Notes: generated by a model from the sequence alone, not told the origin. 64,000 nucleotides of DNA from Rhineura floridana (GCF_030035675.1 NC_084487.1:59471486-59535485); one strand, 5' to 3'. Shown: positions 1 to 12,048, counted from the stretch's first letter. Numbers and translations are program-made.

Positions 1-370
1 CGCCGGAAAGCAAAAACCGATGGAAAGCGGATCAGCTGTAGCGTGGGGGGTCTGGAACCTAACCCGCTGATCGCGTCAGAGGAGGAGAAGATCAGATCTT
101 CCCTTCCTCGGGCGCAATCAGCTCATCTGGAGTCTGATCACGCCATAAGAGGAGATCAGCTGTAGCACGCTACAGCTGATCTTCCCCTCCTCCGGCACGA
201 TCAGCTGGAGTGTGGGAGTCTGACCGCCCCCAAGGAGGAGACCATCAGCTGTAGCGTGCTACAGCTGATTTCCCCTCCTCCGGCGCGATCAGCTTGAGCA
301 GGGGAGTCTGATCGCACCAGAATAGGAGAAAATCAGCTGCAGCACGCTCCAGCTGATCGCCCTGCTAGCG
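1..370. repeat. 88-bp GC-rich minisatellite with internal palindromes
   Basis: About four diverged tandem units of roughly 88 bp. Each unit carries a self-complementary core: ATCAGCTGTAGC, then one or two bases, then GCTACAGCTGAT. The cores lie near 154-180, 243-269 and 331-357, and a shortened one is near 70-90. Between cores the pattern CCCCTCCTCCGGC - GATCAGCT - GAGTCTGATC - GGAGGAG recurs. The array runs off the window start, so its full size is unknown. It sits in an intron of POC1B. Base composition is far more GC-rich than the AT-rich intron that follows. Confidence 0.85.
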
Positions 371-1918
371 CTGTATTAGCGGAATGCCGAGAAGCGGGGC
401 CCTACTGTATAATTCTTGTCATCCAGTTATATGATTTAATAAAAGATTTGACTATTGAGTAAACTACAAAACCTGTTGATCCCTCTTTTTCAGTCAACTC
501 TAAAGTTTCCGCACAAACAATACAATCAAATGTATTAATATTTGTTATCCAATATGTTCTACTTAAATATTTGTTTCTGCAAAAATCTAGCTCTTAATTA
601 ACTCCTATTACATGTGCAGTTTATTATTAAATAAGAGGTTGCATTTTGTTTTTTCTGCTTTCCATGCAACAGAGTGATACAAAAAAGTTCAACATAAGAA
701 GAAAAACTAGGAACCAACTGTCATATTTTTAAAGTGCATGCCTCATCAGCGTCATGATTCATTAGAAAACCTAGCTTCAAATCCTTGTTTGTCATGAGAT
801 CATTCCTAGTATTCCACAAGAAGCTGTGTGTGTTAAGCCTGGCCAAAGATTAAAGCAGAGGGTTTTTGAGTTGGATAACACAGCATGAACTTTCTCCAGA
901 ACACAGTAATGTTAGTTTATTTGGAGGCAAAATTCATACGAGTGGTAAACTTTAGAGTTAAATAGATTAAAGAGGTGCTTTTATTATTGAATTCTGAAAG
1001 TTTTTGATGTCATTACATGTCTGGCAGATCTGCATGGATGAACTTCCTAGAATTTATAGACTACATAAAAAGAGCAACATCTGGTCACTTTGACTAGGCT
1101 TGCTTGTTTTATCTGTCAAGCTGCAGAGGCACTAGTTATAATACCATTCTTGCAGGGCTGCTGTATCATTCCTGGCCAATGGAATTTGAAGACTTGCTTC
1201 ATTTTCCTGCATGTTTCAACCTCTGTCCTGAATACCTATCCCTACCCCCTCCTGCCTGCTTGTTTAATAGTATTCCTATTTTTTTTATTTGCATTGAAAG
1301 TGGCAATAAACCTCAACCTAATTGGTTGTGTTGAGTCAGACCAGTTCAAAAGTTGCCATAATCAAGCTGAATCTGCCCAAACTGCTTCCATGTAACAGAA
1401 ATCTGCCTAGGGGCTGTAACACTAGCTATGGCTGGGACTTGAAGAGCAACTTTACATGCACCCAACAGCTTGGACATGCCTAGTGGGCCCCTCAGATTCG
1501 TAAGTAGCTTGCTTTATGGTCTTGGGGACTAATGTTCAAGGGCATGCAAAACTAGTTGTTTGTATCCCAATGTGCTAATTCAGTCACATGCCAAGTCTTC
1601 ATATTAGTGGCCACCTGGGAGATTCATTTCTTAAACCTGTTTGTGACAGCAAAAGGCTACAAGTAAAATACTATTGGATACTACTGGGAGACTGCAAAGT
1701 GAAAAATGAAAGAAAAATTTATATAAATTATTAAAGGAGTAAGATCTTTTGGGGAAATGTGTGTGAAAAAAGGTGGAGGATCAGAATAAACCTTCTCTGT
1801 TGTTTGTGAGAACAGGTATAGCTTCTCAAAAGGGAAAAATAGATATTCACAGCTAACAAAGTTCAAGATTTTTAAGCTTACCATAAACACAATCTTTGTT
1901 TTTTTTATTTAAATGAAG
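371..1918 (+). other. POC1B: POC1B intron, 3' part
   Basis: No coding or clearly recognisable repeat sequence after the minisatellite. AT-rich throughout. It ends in a T-rich tract and an AG at 1917-1918, which serves as the acceptor of the next exon. Short open frames at 1090-1395 and 1681-1890 resemble no protein family I know. Confidence 0.6.
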
Positions 1919-2164
1919 ACAAAGTCAAGCCCACCTTTAGTCCATCCTTCCAAATACCAAGAAGGAATGAACATGCAGCAAGATGGTATGAACAATAAAG
2001 ACTTGCAGCAGCATTCTGTTTTATCCTCGCCAAGAACGTCAAGAAAAAAAATGGAAGATGAAAGTAAATATATTGTGCACACCATGGATGAGCCTGTCAG
2101 CGTTTCACCAGTTCTGACTAATGCCTTGGAGCACATTGTGGAGCAACTAGATGTTCTGACTCTT
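1919..2164 (+). CDS. POC1B: POC1B penultimate coding exon
   Basis: POC1B is a WD40-repeat centriolar protein needed for centriole stability and ciliogenesis, including in photoreceptors. This 246-bp exon begins after AG 1917-1918 and encodes 82 residues in phase 0. The first part is low-complexity linker, rich in Q, N, S and K, expected between the WD40 propeller and the C-terminal coil. It closes with ALEHIVEQLDVLT, the start of the conserved POC1 C-terminal motif. The donor is TT|GTGAGT at 2165: perfect at +1 to +6 but without the usual AG before it, so the junction residue is Leu where I recall Gln in mammals. An alternative acceptor AG at 1923-1924 would drop two residues. The WD40 exons lie upstream of the window. 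Confidence 0.9.
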
Positions 2165-2585
2165 GTGAGTGAATTCTCAACACCATATCTACTGCATTGC
2201 CTGGGGGGGGGGAGACTAACCTGCTGGGCCTAGCAAGAAAGGACCAGAGAGTCCTGACCCTCTTTCAGCAGCACATTGTTTAATATGCTAGGTGTGGAAG
2301 AAAATGCTTCTTGCCTCTGTCAGCCTACTCACTCACTCATTGGCTTGTATGGAATTCCATGGACTCTCCTCCATGCTATTCTTTGTCATCTATGGCTACC
2401 GGGTGAATGCTTAAATAATCCTGACCCTTTATTTAAACAGTTTTCATTTCTTTGTATATTAATTTCTAACAAATGGAGCAGAAGGTTGAGTGGGTGTACA
2501 AGGAAGCTATCTGTGTGGGAAGGGGGTGCCCAAACACTGGGTTTATCTACCAGCCTGGGTAAATTTTTCTCCCTCTCATAATATT

Positions 2586-2960
2586 AGAACTCAGGGTCAT
2601 CCTATGAAGCTGAATGTTGGGAGATTCCGAACAGACAGAAGGAAATAGTACTTCACACAACACATAGTTCACCTATGGAATTCCCCTCGCACAGAATATC
2701 GTAATGACAGCTTTAAAAGGGGATTAAGACAAATCCATGGAGAATGAGGCTACAGTAACTACTAGTAATGATGGCTATATCCAGTATTGGAGGCAGTATG
2801 CTTCTGAATATCATTTGCTGGGGAACATGAGCAGGAGAGGGCTATTGTCTGCATGTACTATTTGTGGGCTTCACATAGGATCTGGCTGGCCAATGTGGGA
2901 ACAGAATGTTGGACTAGTTGGGCCTTTGGTCTGTCCAGCAGGGCTCTTCCTATGTTCTTA
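2586..2960 (+). mobile_element. CR1 LINE 3'-end fragment in POC1B intron
   Basis: Decayed copy of the CR1 3' end seen in better condition near 16.6-17 kb on the other strand. It contains the end of ORF2 (GAATGTTGGGAGATTCCGAACAG, the NVGRFRTD segment) and the 3' UTR. It finishes with the family's terminal TTCCTATGTTCTTA. Heavily diverged, so an old 5'-truncated insertion. Confidence 0.85.
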
Positions 2961-3421
2961 ACACTTTAAAAAACCCACATTCAAAATCCATTTTATTATT
3001 GTAAGGATTTATATTCCATCCTTCAAAAACTTTCTTAGGGTGGCCTTCACAAAATTCAATCCGTTCATGAACTCATTGACCTGAGGCAAGCTTCTCACTT
3101 TTTCTCACCCTTCATCTGTAATAAATGGATAATAATGCTATCTACAAAGTTGTAATAATTGCCAAGATAATGTCTGTGAAGTAGGGCTTTTAATCAGTCA
3201 ATATTAAACAGAGCATGTCATATGTCAGTAGAAATGTCTTTTTGGAATATCAAAGGAAGTGTAAGAACTTAGAATTTAATAAAAACAGCCAGCATTATAA
3301 ACATATCTGAGCTAAAATAGTCTTTTAAAAAAAACTTCTCTTCCCAATTTGCTACTGATTAACAAAGCCTTAGTTGATTGATCTGCTGATTTAAAGTAAA
3401 CAGCTTTACACATGAAGCACT

Positions 3422-3613
3422 GGGGAAGGGCTGTAGCTCAGTGGTAGAGCAACTGCCTTGCACGCAGAAGGTCCCAGGTTCAAACCCTGGGTTTTCCAGG
3501 TAGGGCTGGGAGAGACTCCAACTGAAATCCTGGAGAGCCGCTGCCAGTCAGTGTAGGCAATACTGAGCTAGACAGACCACTGGTCTGACTCAGTATAAGG
3601 CAGCTTCCTATGT
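3422..3613 (+). mobile_element. tRNA-derived squamate SINE, full length
   Basis: The tRNA-like head has an A box (TAGCTCAGTGG) and a B box (GGTTCAAACCC), then a conserved body (GAGAGACTCC...CTGCCAGTCAGTGTAGGCAATACTGAGC) and the end AAGGCAGCTTCCTATGT. The anticodon-arm region reads like a tRNA-Ala(UGC) derivative. This is the best copy of a family that recurs at 13489, 30854, 39608, 49167, 51772 and 56537. It lies in the last POC1B intron. Confidence 0.88.
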
Positions 3614-4515
3614 ACTTGGAGCACCCAGAAAAAGTCCATCTTTTTATCTTGTTTGTTGTTATCATTGTTATTAAGGTATATCAGAGCATTACCCCATTTC
3701 TAACTGTATCTGTGAAACACAGAATGTCTTACACAGTGTATTCAGATCCACAAACCTTGCTCAAAACGTCTGAGAATTTTTGTCAATTTACATTGCTCCA
3801 CACTACAGCGGAGAATATTTCAAGCAGATATTGTTGAAATGTTGGATTCTGATACAACCCCATATTTCAGACATTTGTGATGTCCACCCGAAACACTTTT
3901 GAAGTCGTTTCACAGCTAAGAGTACTTATGTGCTGAGATCTAAAGACCCCCATGCATGAGCAGAAAGCACTTTCAAGTGTCACCTGTCCCTCCCCAGCTG
4001 CACTCTCCACATCACATGCCTTTCCTGCAGCTGTTTGGGGGAAGAGGGGGGAGAGATTTGGAAAACCCCTAGCACATGTGCAGATAATCATACACGGATC
4101 TTTGGACATCCATTTTTAAAGGGGAACTTTCAACGCTTTCATTACCAGTGTGATCTTAAAAGAAGGTAGATCCTGGAGGATTTATTCCCCATAGCAGCAA
4201 GTGCTCCAGCCTGCATGTGAATACGTGTCACAATTCATGCTACCATGCAGGGATACTCTGCCAGAGAAAATAATTAGGATTGGAGTACCAGACTTTAGAG
4301 TTCTTCTCCAATACTATTTTTATTTTATTTTTTATTTTGAGGACACAATGTGTTAGATGTATGAATATTGTATGTCAAAAGCACAACTAAATATCCAAAG
4401 AGCAAAAAAAGTCTTCAAAGACTTAGCATCTCTCTGTGTTAAGAGCAATTACTTTGCAAACAAGATGTTACAATCAATAATAAGCATTTGTTGTCCTGTC
4501 CTGTCCTCCTAACAG

Positions 4516-4614
4516 ACTGTCTCAATCTTGGAGCAACGCCTGACTTTGACTGAAGATAAACTAAAAGAGTGCTTAGAGAACCAAGAGAAAATGTTACTTT
4601 CTGTCAGACATTGA
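4516..4614 (+). CDS. POC1B: POC1B last coding exon (C-terminal coiled coil)
   Basis: Acceptor CTCCTAACAG at 4506-4515. The exon opens in phase 0 and encodes 32 residues ending at TGA 4612-4614. [16 protein letters not shown] followed by ECLENQEK is the diagnostic C-terminal motif of POC1B, a short amphipathic coiled coil. It joins directly to ALEHIVEQLDVLT from the previous exon. The last residues (MLLSVRH) differ from the mammalian tail as I recall it, which is normal for this end. The last intron is 2351 bp and contains a CR1 fragment and a SINE. Confidence 0.96.
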   Translation, partial: TVSILEQRLTLTEDKLKECLENQEKMLLSVRH

Positions 4615-5700
4615 AAACAAACAATACCAGTGCTGGTGAACACATTTTCATACATTCTCCAGAAGGCCATAAGTGACAACCTGGGCATGAACCAAACAAA
4701 ATGTGCCTCTTGTTTGTAAGAGATTTTTCTAAAGATCATTGATAATATTTTGAACATGTAATATTTTTGTGCATTTCTTAAATATATATATATTTGGTTT
4801 GGGGTTTTTTATACAGCCTACTTTCTGATATTTACCCATCCTTAAGCATTTGAGAACACAGTCCAAAGTTCTGAGATTCTCAAGTGTGCTTGCATAGTTT
4901 GGTTTTTGCACAGCAGCTACTCCATTCCTTGCTCATGGACCATGGTGTGATTTCTTACTTCCCCAAATTTCCACATGAGATGACTGAAGTATTCAAGAGG
5001 AAGCAGATAAATCATCTTGAATTCAAAGATAATTAGTGTAGAGGGTCAATGGAAAAGATTGAGCAGAGTTTGCCCAGAGCATAGATCTATGAAATCATGC
5101 TCCCTGACTACTAGAAACTCAAATCCTTCTCATCAACTGATTTATCTCTAGCCTTAAGGGCTACAAACTTCCTTTTTTTGCTTTAGAAATCGGAAGTCCT
5201 TTACATAGACCACCCGATTCTCCATATCACATCTGTGCAAATTCTTGTGTTCCTATGGGCTTCGGGTTTTCCGTCAGAAAAGGCAAGAGAAGAAATTGTG
5301 GAAAGCAAAAGAGTATGTTGGCCTTCCACCTGAATACAATGAAGTTGGAACCAAACCATTACATGTGTATAATAAAATGCCAGTTGCTGCTCCTTGTAGG
5401 ATGAGTGACCTCAGTAGGAATAATTTTCAGTGTGGAGTGTTGCTTAGCTCATCACCACCTACACCAGTTTTCTTCTGTAACTCCACCATCACCTGTAGAA
5501 GCAGCAGCCATAAAGGTTTTATTTCAGAGTTTTGCACCTACAACTCTAGAGGGGTGGAGCAGCTTGGCAGAGGGAAGTGATAATGGAAAAGCAGTAGCAC
5601 TGAAGGGTTTGTTTAGGGAATTTAGAAACCACTCTTCATTAAAGTCAATCATAAAGCAGGATAAAACATAAAAATATATGTTATATAATAAAATCTGAAA
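4615..5700 (+). other. POC1B: candidate POC1B 3' UTR
   Basis: AT-rich sequence directly after the POC1B stop. AATAAA hexamers occur at 5371-5376 and 5687-5692, either of which could end the transcript. The sequence alone does not decide between them. The 111-codon open frame at 5245-5580 resembles no family I know. Confidence 0.45.
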
Positions 5701-8207
5701 GATCAAATCACCACAACAATATATCAGTTGCATTGCAGCACCACAAGAGTAACAAAAATATCTTCCAGTAACTTAACCCAATGCCTAAATGTCTTTGTGT
5801 GGTATGAGAAAGGGTGAGGCCCCCAAAGTACAGCAAAAAATGAGACCAACCAGTCCAGTGGATAAGTTGAACTCAGCCACAACTTTATTGATTACAGACA
5901 AATGAATGGGATTGGCATGGCACAGAGCAGGGATCCATCTTCAAGTAACCTGCTTACTGTTTGAAACCACGCCCAGCCCCTTGGGAGTCGTCAAAGTGAA
6001 AGTCCCCATTGTAGTGCAAGCCAAGCATCTGGGAACTGGCTGGCAACCTGAGATGAGTGACATCAGGCCAGACCCTTCAAGACAATGGGCTATTGCTCCA
6101 CCCCCAAGACTGTATGGGGTTCTTTCCTGAAATAGCTGATCCTGCCCAATGTCATTTTCCACCATACATGAGACACACAAAAAAGTAACAATGAATATAT
6201 GTTCCTATTACTGAAGGAAAGGTGAAAAGACCAAGAACTGATTTGTGGTTGGGAGTAAAATTCCTTTCTGGCCCTGTCAACCAATAACTGGTGAAGTCCA
6301 CAGTAAGACTCTAACTGAGGGAGGATGGTGGGAAAGATCCCACAGAGAAAAGGATGGCTAGCACTTTTAAGCACACAGCCATCCTTCCCCATCCGGAACT
6401 CTTGCGAGAGTCTGGAAGATGAGGCCATCTCCATCATTGCTGCAGCCACACAAGGCAATCTGCCACAGAGGAGGAGGCAGTGAGGGACCAGTAGTTGCAA
6501 GATGTCTGAAGCCCATCAGAGTTAGAGACACCTGAATATGTGAGAGGACATTCCTTCCTGTTGGGGTCCCGCTATAGAGAGTGCCCTCTCGTATATCACC
6601 ACGTATTGCATCATCAACACATTTGGCACTGTTGAGAAGGTGGTCCCCGTTTGATCTCAAAGACCAGGCTACTGCACAGGGGAGTAGATGGTCCAGCAAA
6701 TACCTGAGTCCTATGCCATGTAGAGATTTCTATGTCAGCACAAGCGGCTCAGTAGCTAACTGGCAGCCAGCAGAAAAGGGCAGCACTGTGGACCTGGCCT
6801 CTGGCAGCAGCACTGCTACATACTGGAATGGGTCAGGGCAGTGGTGAGGTCGAGACAGCAGGAGCACACTGGTGGAGTCAATCCAATTCTCCCACTGGTG
6901 CACCCAAACCCACCAGGTCTGGGGTGGCACATCTCCCCACTAACCATTCCTGGCAGCCAGTGCAGTTCTGTTCTGTGCCAGCAGCAGCTGTAGAACCAAG
7001 CCCAAAGGCAGCCCCATGTAAAGTGCATTGTACTAATCCAGTTGTAAAGCTGCCAATGCAGGGATCACTGTGGCATTAAGCACCTCTTCTCTTTCCCCTC
7101 TTCTGCTGTGGTTGCCTCTTGCAGGGCTGCTTTGCCTAGATGCAGCCACCATTGCCATTTTCTCACATGTATCTGAGTGTAATTTGTAGTTCAGCTCTCT
7201 TTTTCAACCTCTTATGACACCCATTTTAGTTTGCAGACAGTTTCCTTGAATTAACTTCAGTAAAGAGTGCCGTTGAGAATTTTCTAATAAGATAAAAAAA
7301 ATGAATCCAACAAACTACATAATGCAGCTTTAAGAAAGCGGAAACAAATGCCGGGAGAGGAGAAAGAGCTGAGTCATCTTTTTATGGCGTTAGTGTTTTA
7401 TCTTGCAAAGGAAAGGTACCTCCAGCAAAGGTTGTTTCCCAACTCCCCTGAGTAAATCCCCCTTTTTTGAGAGAGAGATAAAGGGGAAAGGCTCAGAAAC
7501 CACCTTGATGCTGTATCATATCTACTGAAGCTTTTCCAGCTTAAAAGCTTTACTGCATTTGTTGCTTCACCTGTACTGAATATCAAGGTCTGTGGCAAGA
7601 TGAATCATTTCGAAAGCACAGTGGAGCATGTTTGTACCAGATGATTATTTCTGGGAGCAATTGTGTCAGGAAAAAGTTCCATGAAGTTCAAAAGGTGTTA
7701 AAGCATCTGTAAGGTGGGGATATTTTTAAAAGTAGGTAAACTCCTGTAGAGCCCACATGCATCAGGCCTGCTGCTTCATGTTCTGTTCCCTCCTCTCACA
7801 TCTCTGTCAACAAAACATTAAAGCTGCCGGCCCCTTCCAGGCAGGAAACAGGACAGACTGCAGCAGGTAGCATTTCTTTCTTGATGAAAGCATCTGTCAG
7901 GCTAGATGTTTTGTTTTGAATTTTAAAGATATTTGGGGGCATATATTGTGACTGGGCAGATCCTCAGGCTTGGGTAGGACAGCATTATAAAAAGACACAC
8001 AGAGAGAGAGAGAGATGCAGATTTAAAAAGTAATTTCTAATTGCCAAATGTTAGTTTAGTTATGTCCATGGAGTAAACTGACAATTTAGAGTGTGCTTGG
8101 ATTTGCAATTGTGTGCAATGGGCAGACTGAGGGTCTTCGTACTGTTGAAATACTTTCACTTTTCATAATTAAATACTCTTCAATGAGGAATAGAGAATAT
8201 CAGGCCA
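5701..8207. other. intergenic, no gene seen
   Basis: No coding signal. 5800-6190 and 6300-7080 look like old dispersed repeats. The stretch 6700-7080 reads antisense to a text common in reptile genomes (ATGTAGAGATTTCTATGTCAG ... TGGCAGCCAG ... GGCAGCCCCATGTAAAGTGC), but I cannot name its class. A short GA-rich run (AGAGAGAGAGAG) lies near 8000. Confidence 0.4.
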
Positions 8208-8850
8208 AGGGGTAAAATGTGGCCCTCCGGACCAGGGCTGGCTCTGGCATGACTGGGCCCTTGGGCACCAGCCTGCCCCGGTCCCACGGCGCTGTAGCCC
8301 AACACTCCCCCCCCATACATGCAGTGTGAGGCTAATATGCCTGTCCAATTGCCCCACTTACCTCTTGTGTTATATGAAAGATGTGTGCACAGCATGCAGG
8401 CCAGCCATCACCCAAGATGGTAGTGGGGGTATCAGCCCCTTAGGGAAGCCCCACCACCATCTTGGGTGAGGGCAGGTATGAGCACACAGAGCACATGGCA
8501 TTCACATTGACAGGAAAGGTAGATGCAGTGGGTGGGCTTATTGAAGCCTGCGCTATCTGTATTGGAGGGGTGCCTGGGAGCTCCCTCTTCATGATTCTTG
8601 GCAGGGTTGGATTTCAGGACCCAACTCTGCCGCGGATCACAGAACGGGAATGTCACCCTCCCACCCTAAATAGGGACCCTTCAGAGGCCCCTCTAGGCTG
8701 CAGAGGCCCACAGCCAGGGCCCAACCTGGCCACCCTCTGGCACCAGCTCTGCTCCGGGCCTCTCTATTTGGCCCTCAAGACTCTTCCAAGTCTATGTCCT
8801 TTTCCCAGGCCACACCCTTCATGGCTCATGCTTTTGATTCATGCATTTGG
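8208..8850. mobile_element. outer hAT-type element interrupted by another hAT
   Basis: Sequence to the left (CCAAGGGGTAAAATGTGGCCC) and right (TTTGGCCCTCAAGACTC, then a CCCAGGCCACACCC text) of the inner element matches the right part of the hAT-like copy at 41240-41360 in the same window. The limits are approximate because the termini are eroded. Confidence 0.5.
8233..8751. mobile_element. hAT MITE, 519 bp, with 8-bp target duplication
   Basis: Left end CAGGGCTGGCTC and right end GCACCAGCTCTG are inverted-repeat termini. The flanks CTCCGGAC (8225-8232) and CTCCGGGC (8752-8759) match at 7 of 8 positions, the duplication size made by hAT transposases. The interior has a small palindrome (CACCCAAGATGGTAGTGG ... 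CCACCACCATCTTGGGTG). It has no transposase frame. Same family as 37605-37902. Confidence 0.8.
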
Positions 8851-8851
8851 A

Positions 8852-11599
8852 ATATAACAATTTGACCCTATTATAACAAGCATGGTTGGGTTTGAGAGTG
8901 GGTGTTTGTTTCTGGTAGTGTCCTTCATTGGGAATGTTTATGAAGAGATGGTATTGAGGTCAAGTTAATTCTGCCATTGTACAAAATTAGATTTGTTTCC
9001 ATCCCATCTCTGTAATACTATGGCAGCAGTCACCAACCTTTTTGGACCAGGGGGCGCCAGTCACAAAATGGCTATTTTCCTCCTTGCAAACAATTTGCTC
9101 AATGTACTGCACATTCTGCATCTTCTTGTAAAAAACCATTTTCTCACTGGAGTGCAATGACAAATGCCATTTATTTAAAAAATGGCAATCTCTGTACTAA
9201 GGCTTAGTTCAATACTGTCTGTAGCCATGTGGAAAATCATTAATGCACTACTACATCTACATCTGTGCAAATTACACATACAGCCACACCAATTTTCCCT
9301 TTTTTGTTCCCTCTTAAGGTTAAAAACTGCATGAATCACTCAAACGCATGGTTATGTTGCACTGTAGGTGAGCTTGGAGCTCATGGGCATTCACACATCC
9401 CCATTACACCTATAGAATGAGGTATTTTAGGACAGCAAGTGAACTAGGCCTCTGTTTTTTGCTGGACCGGCAGAGTATCTGTTTTGCCATCTTACGTTAG
9501 AATGACTGTAGTTCGAATTTGTTTTTGTGTTTTTATCCCTTTATACATTGAGACATGATGGAAGGAAATGAGAGTCTGTTTTTAGAAGTAGGTATGAATG
9601 AAAGTTGGAGAGTATTTAGAACATCTGCCTGCAGTGCCTGTTTTCATCCTTGCAAACAATCTGCTCAGTGAACTACACATTCTGCATTTGGTTGTCAAAA
9701 ACCATTTGCTCACGGGAGTGCAAAACAGGAGAAACGGCTCTTGCCATTTTTTCAGGGGCAGATTTGGTTATGCTGTGATTGTTGTAAGCAGAACTGTAGA
9801 GCTAGAAGGATTGAAAAGTCATCATCAGTCTCTTGCCATAAAGTGGGATTCTTTATATATATTTTTCATACCAGACATTAAACTCCATCACCCATGGGTT
9901 AACCAATATAAACCAAGCTACAGTGCATTATAATATATCCCAGAGGGGTATTAATCCATGGTCTCTTTCAAATAATTATTTAAGGAAGGGTATAAATGCC
10001 CCATTGCTAACAGAGCAACTTTTTGTACAGGTGAATGATCCATTGCATGTTTCATTTACAAAATTCTACAACTGTCAGGCTTGCTGTGGATGGAGGTGGG
10101 AGGAGGCCGTTAGAGATGAGATTGCAAAGAATAGCCTGACTCCCCCCCCCAACCTTAAAGGGATTTATTGACTTCAAATAGAAGTAAGCAAGCCATGGAG
10201 AGGGGAAGGAGTATTGCTTTCAGCTTCCTAACTTAAAGTCTGCAGGCATCTTACTGTGATGCACCTATATACTGTACAAACAAGAAACTGGAGATTCTAT
10301 TACCATGGGATAATCAAAACAGAGGCATGATTACCTGGCAGAGGAGATACCATTATCATAAAGGTAGTTTTCCCAGGGTGAAGCTCATCCATTGCACTCT
10401 GGATGTGCTGACCCCTGCGATTTCCCCAAATATGGGAAACTCAACTGCATAATTCTATTACCATGGGTAACCATGGGATAATCAAAACAGAGGTATGATT
10501 CTGCTCAGGTGGAACAACTTGTCAGGTGTCAGCAGTTGGCCAGGTCAAGCGCTGGCTGAAGGTCTCAGTGACTCAGAAAGGCCACCTAACTGGCCCAACC
10601 CAGTTCTGCTGCCATTGATCACCCTCCTTAACAGGCTCCTGGATGGCTGTTTTAGCTTCCATCCACAGTGGTCCCCTACCACCATCTAGATCTATGGGGC
10701 AGTAGCAGAAGAAAAAAAGTGTGGTTGCATGGGGGGCGGGTAGAGTGTGTGTTTGGGGGGGGGATTGGCCTTACCATATTGAGGGGGCACTGAAGTCTGG
10801 CATGGTCCCTGTATATTACCTTAATATCTAGCAGACATTTGGTATGTCTGAGATTCTACACATCAGGCTCACTTGCACATTTGCTCTAAATTAGGTCCAT
10901 CCAGGGACTAAACAAATCCCTTGGTTTTGCTGCCTGTCATTGCAGTAATGTGTGGGGGAAGGGGAGGAATCAAGTACATAGCAGACCACAATATATGGCA
11001 GGTGGACTGTATTGTTCTTGATGGGTCGCAATTAGTTCTATATGTCTCTACCTAACTCACTCCCATACTTGGGGTCTGGAACTCTGGTCTGGCTTCAGCT
11101 ATTTTCGGCATATAGAAGTAGAAGAAAACAACAAACCTCTTTTTGCTATTGTACAATTATTAAAAGCTATTTAGAGGCCATTTCCCCCAACTGTGCTGCT
11201 GTTGGGTTTGGTTAACAAGAAATAATCCTTTCATAACCTGCTGTATCTGTTGTGCCCTCCTGCTTTAACCAACCATTTAGGTTGTCTCCATGGATGTGCA
11301 CAGGCAATTATTTGAGATGGGATTCTCTAATGTAACTAAAATAAATGTTTGTTAAGCTTCATATTAGTAAACATATGGCAACAGAATATTTTCTAGTGCT
11401 CTCCCATGAGCAGTTTTCTTGCCTTAGGCAGTGCTTTTAACAAGAGAATTGTTTTTAAGGTACATCAGAATGGGCTCAGTCATCAAATGTAACCAGTACA
11501 GGCCTATTAAGTTTAGTGCAATTATGATGCTTTTATGGTGGTATTAATTAGCAGAATATATTTTAATTAGTAAGAATCTTTCAGGATACAAATGGGAGT
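8852..11599. other. intergenic with diverged repeats, no gene
   Basis: A hAT-like text starts near 9020 (GTCACCAACCTTTTTGGACC). Its interior (CTTGCAAACAATTTGCTC ... CACATTCTGCAT) recurs in diverged form at 9640-9725. A 40-bp direct repeat lies at about 10293-10332 and 10452-10500. The remainder shows no structure I can name. Confidence 0.5.
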
Positions 11600-11695
11600 C
11601 TTCTCTAAATTTTGAGTAGCTGAATCCACAATCACTGGTTTCCAGCCAGATGGGCGACTAATAAATCGAATAAAATAAATAAATAAATAAATAAA
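11600..11695 (+). mobile_element. L2/SINE 3' tail fragment
   Basis: GGGCGACTAATAAATCGAATAAA followed by a (AAAT)n run is the usual 3' end of L2-mobilised squamate repeats. Only the tail is left. Confidence 0.5.
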
Positions 11696-12048
11696 TTACT
11701 AGAATTTCAATTCCACCCTACCCCATAAATGTCAATGAGATTAAATGATGATTCATACAACTTTGTACATGAGGAAGTCACTATTAGGGTATAGCATGAT
11801 AAGTAGACTTGTGACTTGAAATGCAGGCCTGCCTTATGCTCACCTGTAACTTTAAGATTGCCCATTGTCACACAATGATAATTGATTGGGAAATCTTGCA
11901 CAACAAACCTATTTCCCCTAAATAATGGACTGTGTGCAATAAGGAAAGTGATGGAAAAATGCACTGGAATATGTGGGATAGCACTTGCTTTGATGCAACA
12001 TCATCTAAACTCTCCACAAACAAATCAGAATGAATGCTAATTAAATAG

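Noticed and set aside
1-370. CRISPR-like array
   Set aside because: The repeats are contiguous 88-bp minisatellite units with no unique spacers, inside a vertebrate intron.
2165-2233. Unspliced C-terminus of POC1B past 2164
   Set aside because: The frame continues only by chance into the intron. The conserved continuation TVSILEQRL is at 4516 behind a good acceptor.
3422-3494. tRNA gene
   Set aside because: A and B boxes are present, but the head continues into the body of a SINE repeated at least six more times in the window, and the acceptor stem does not close.
6090-6700. Minus-strand 136- and 110-residue proteins
   Set aside because: The frames overlap each other in different phases, lie in repeat-like sequence and show no family features.
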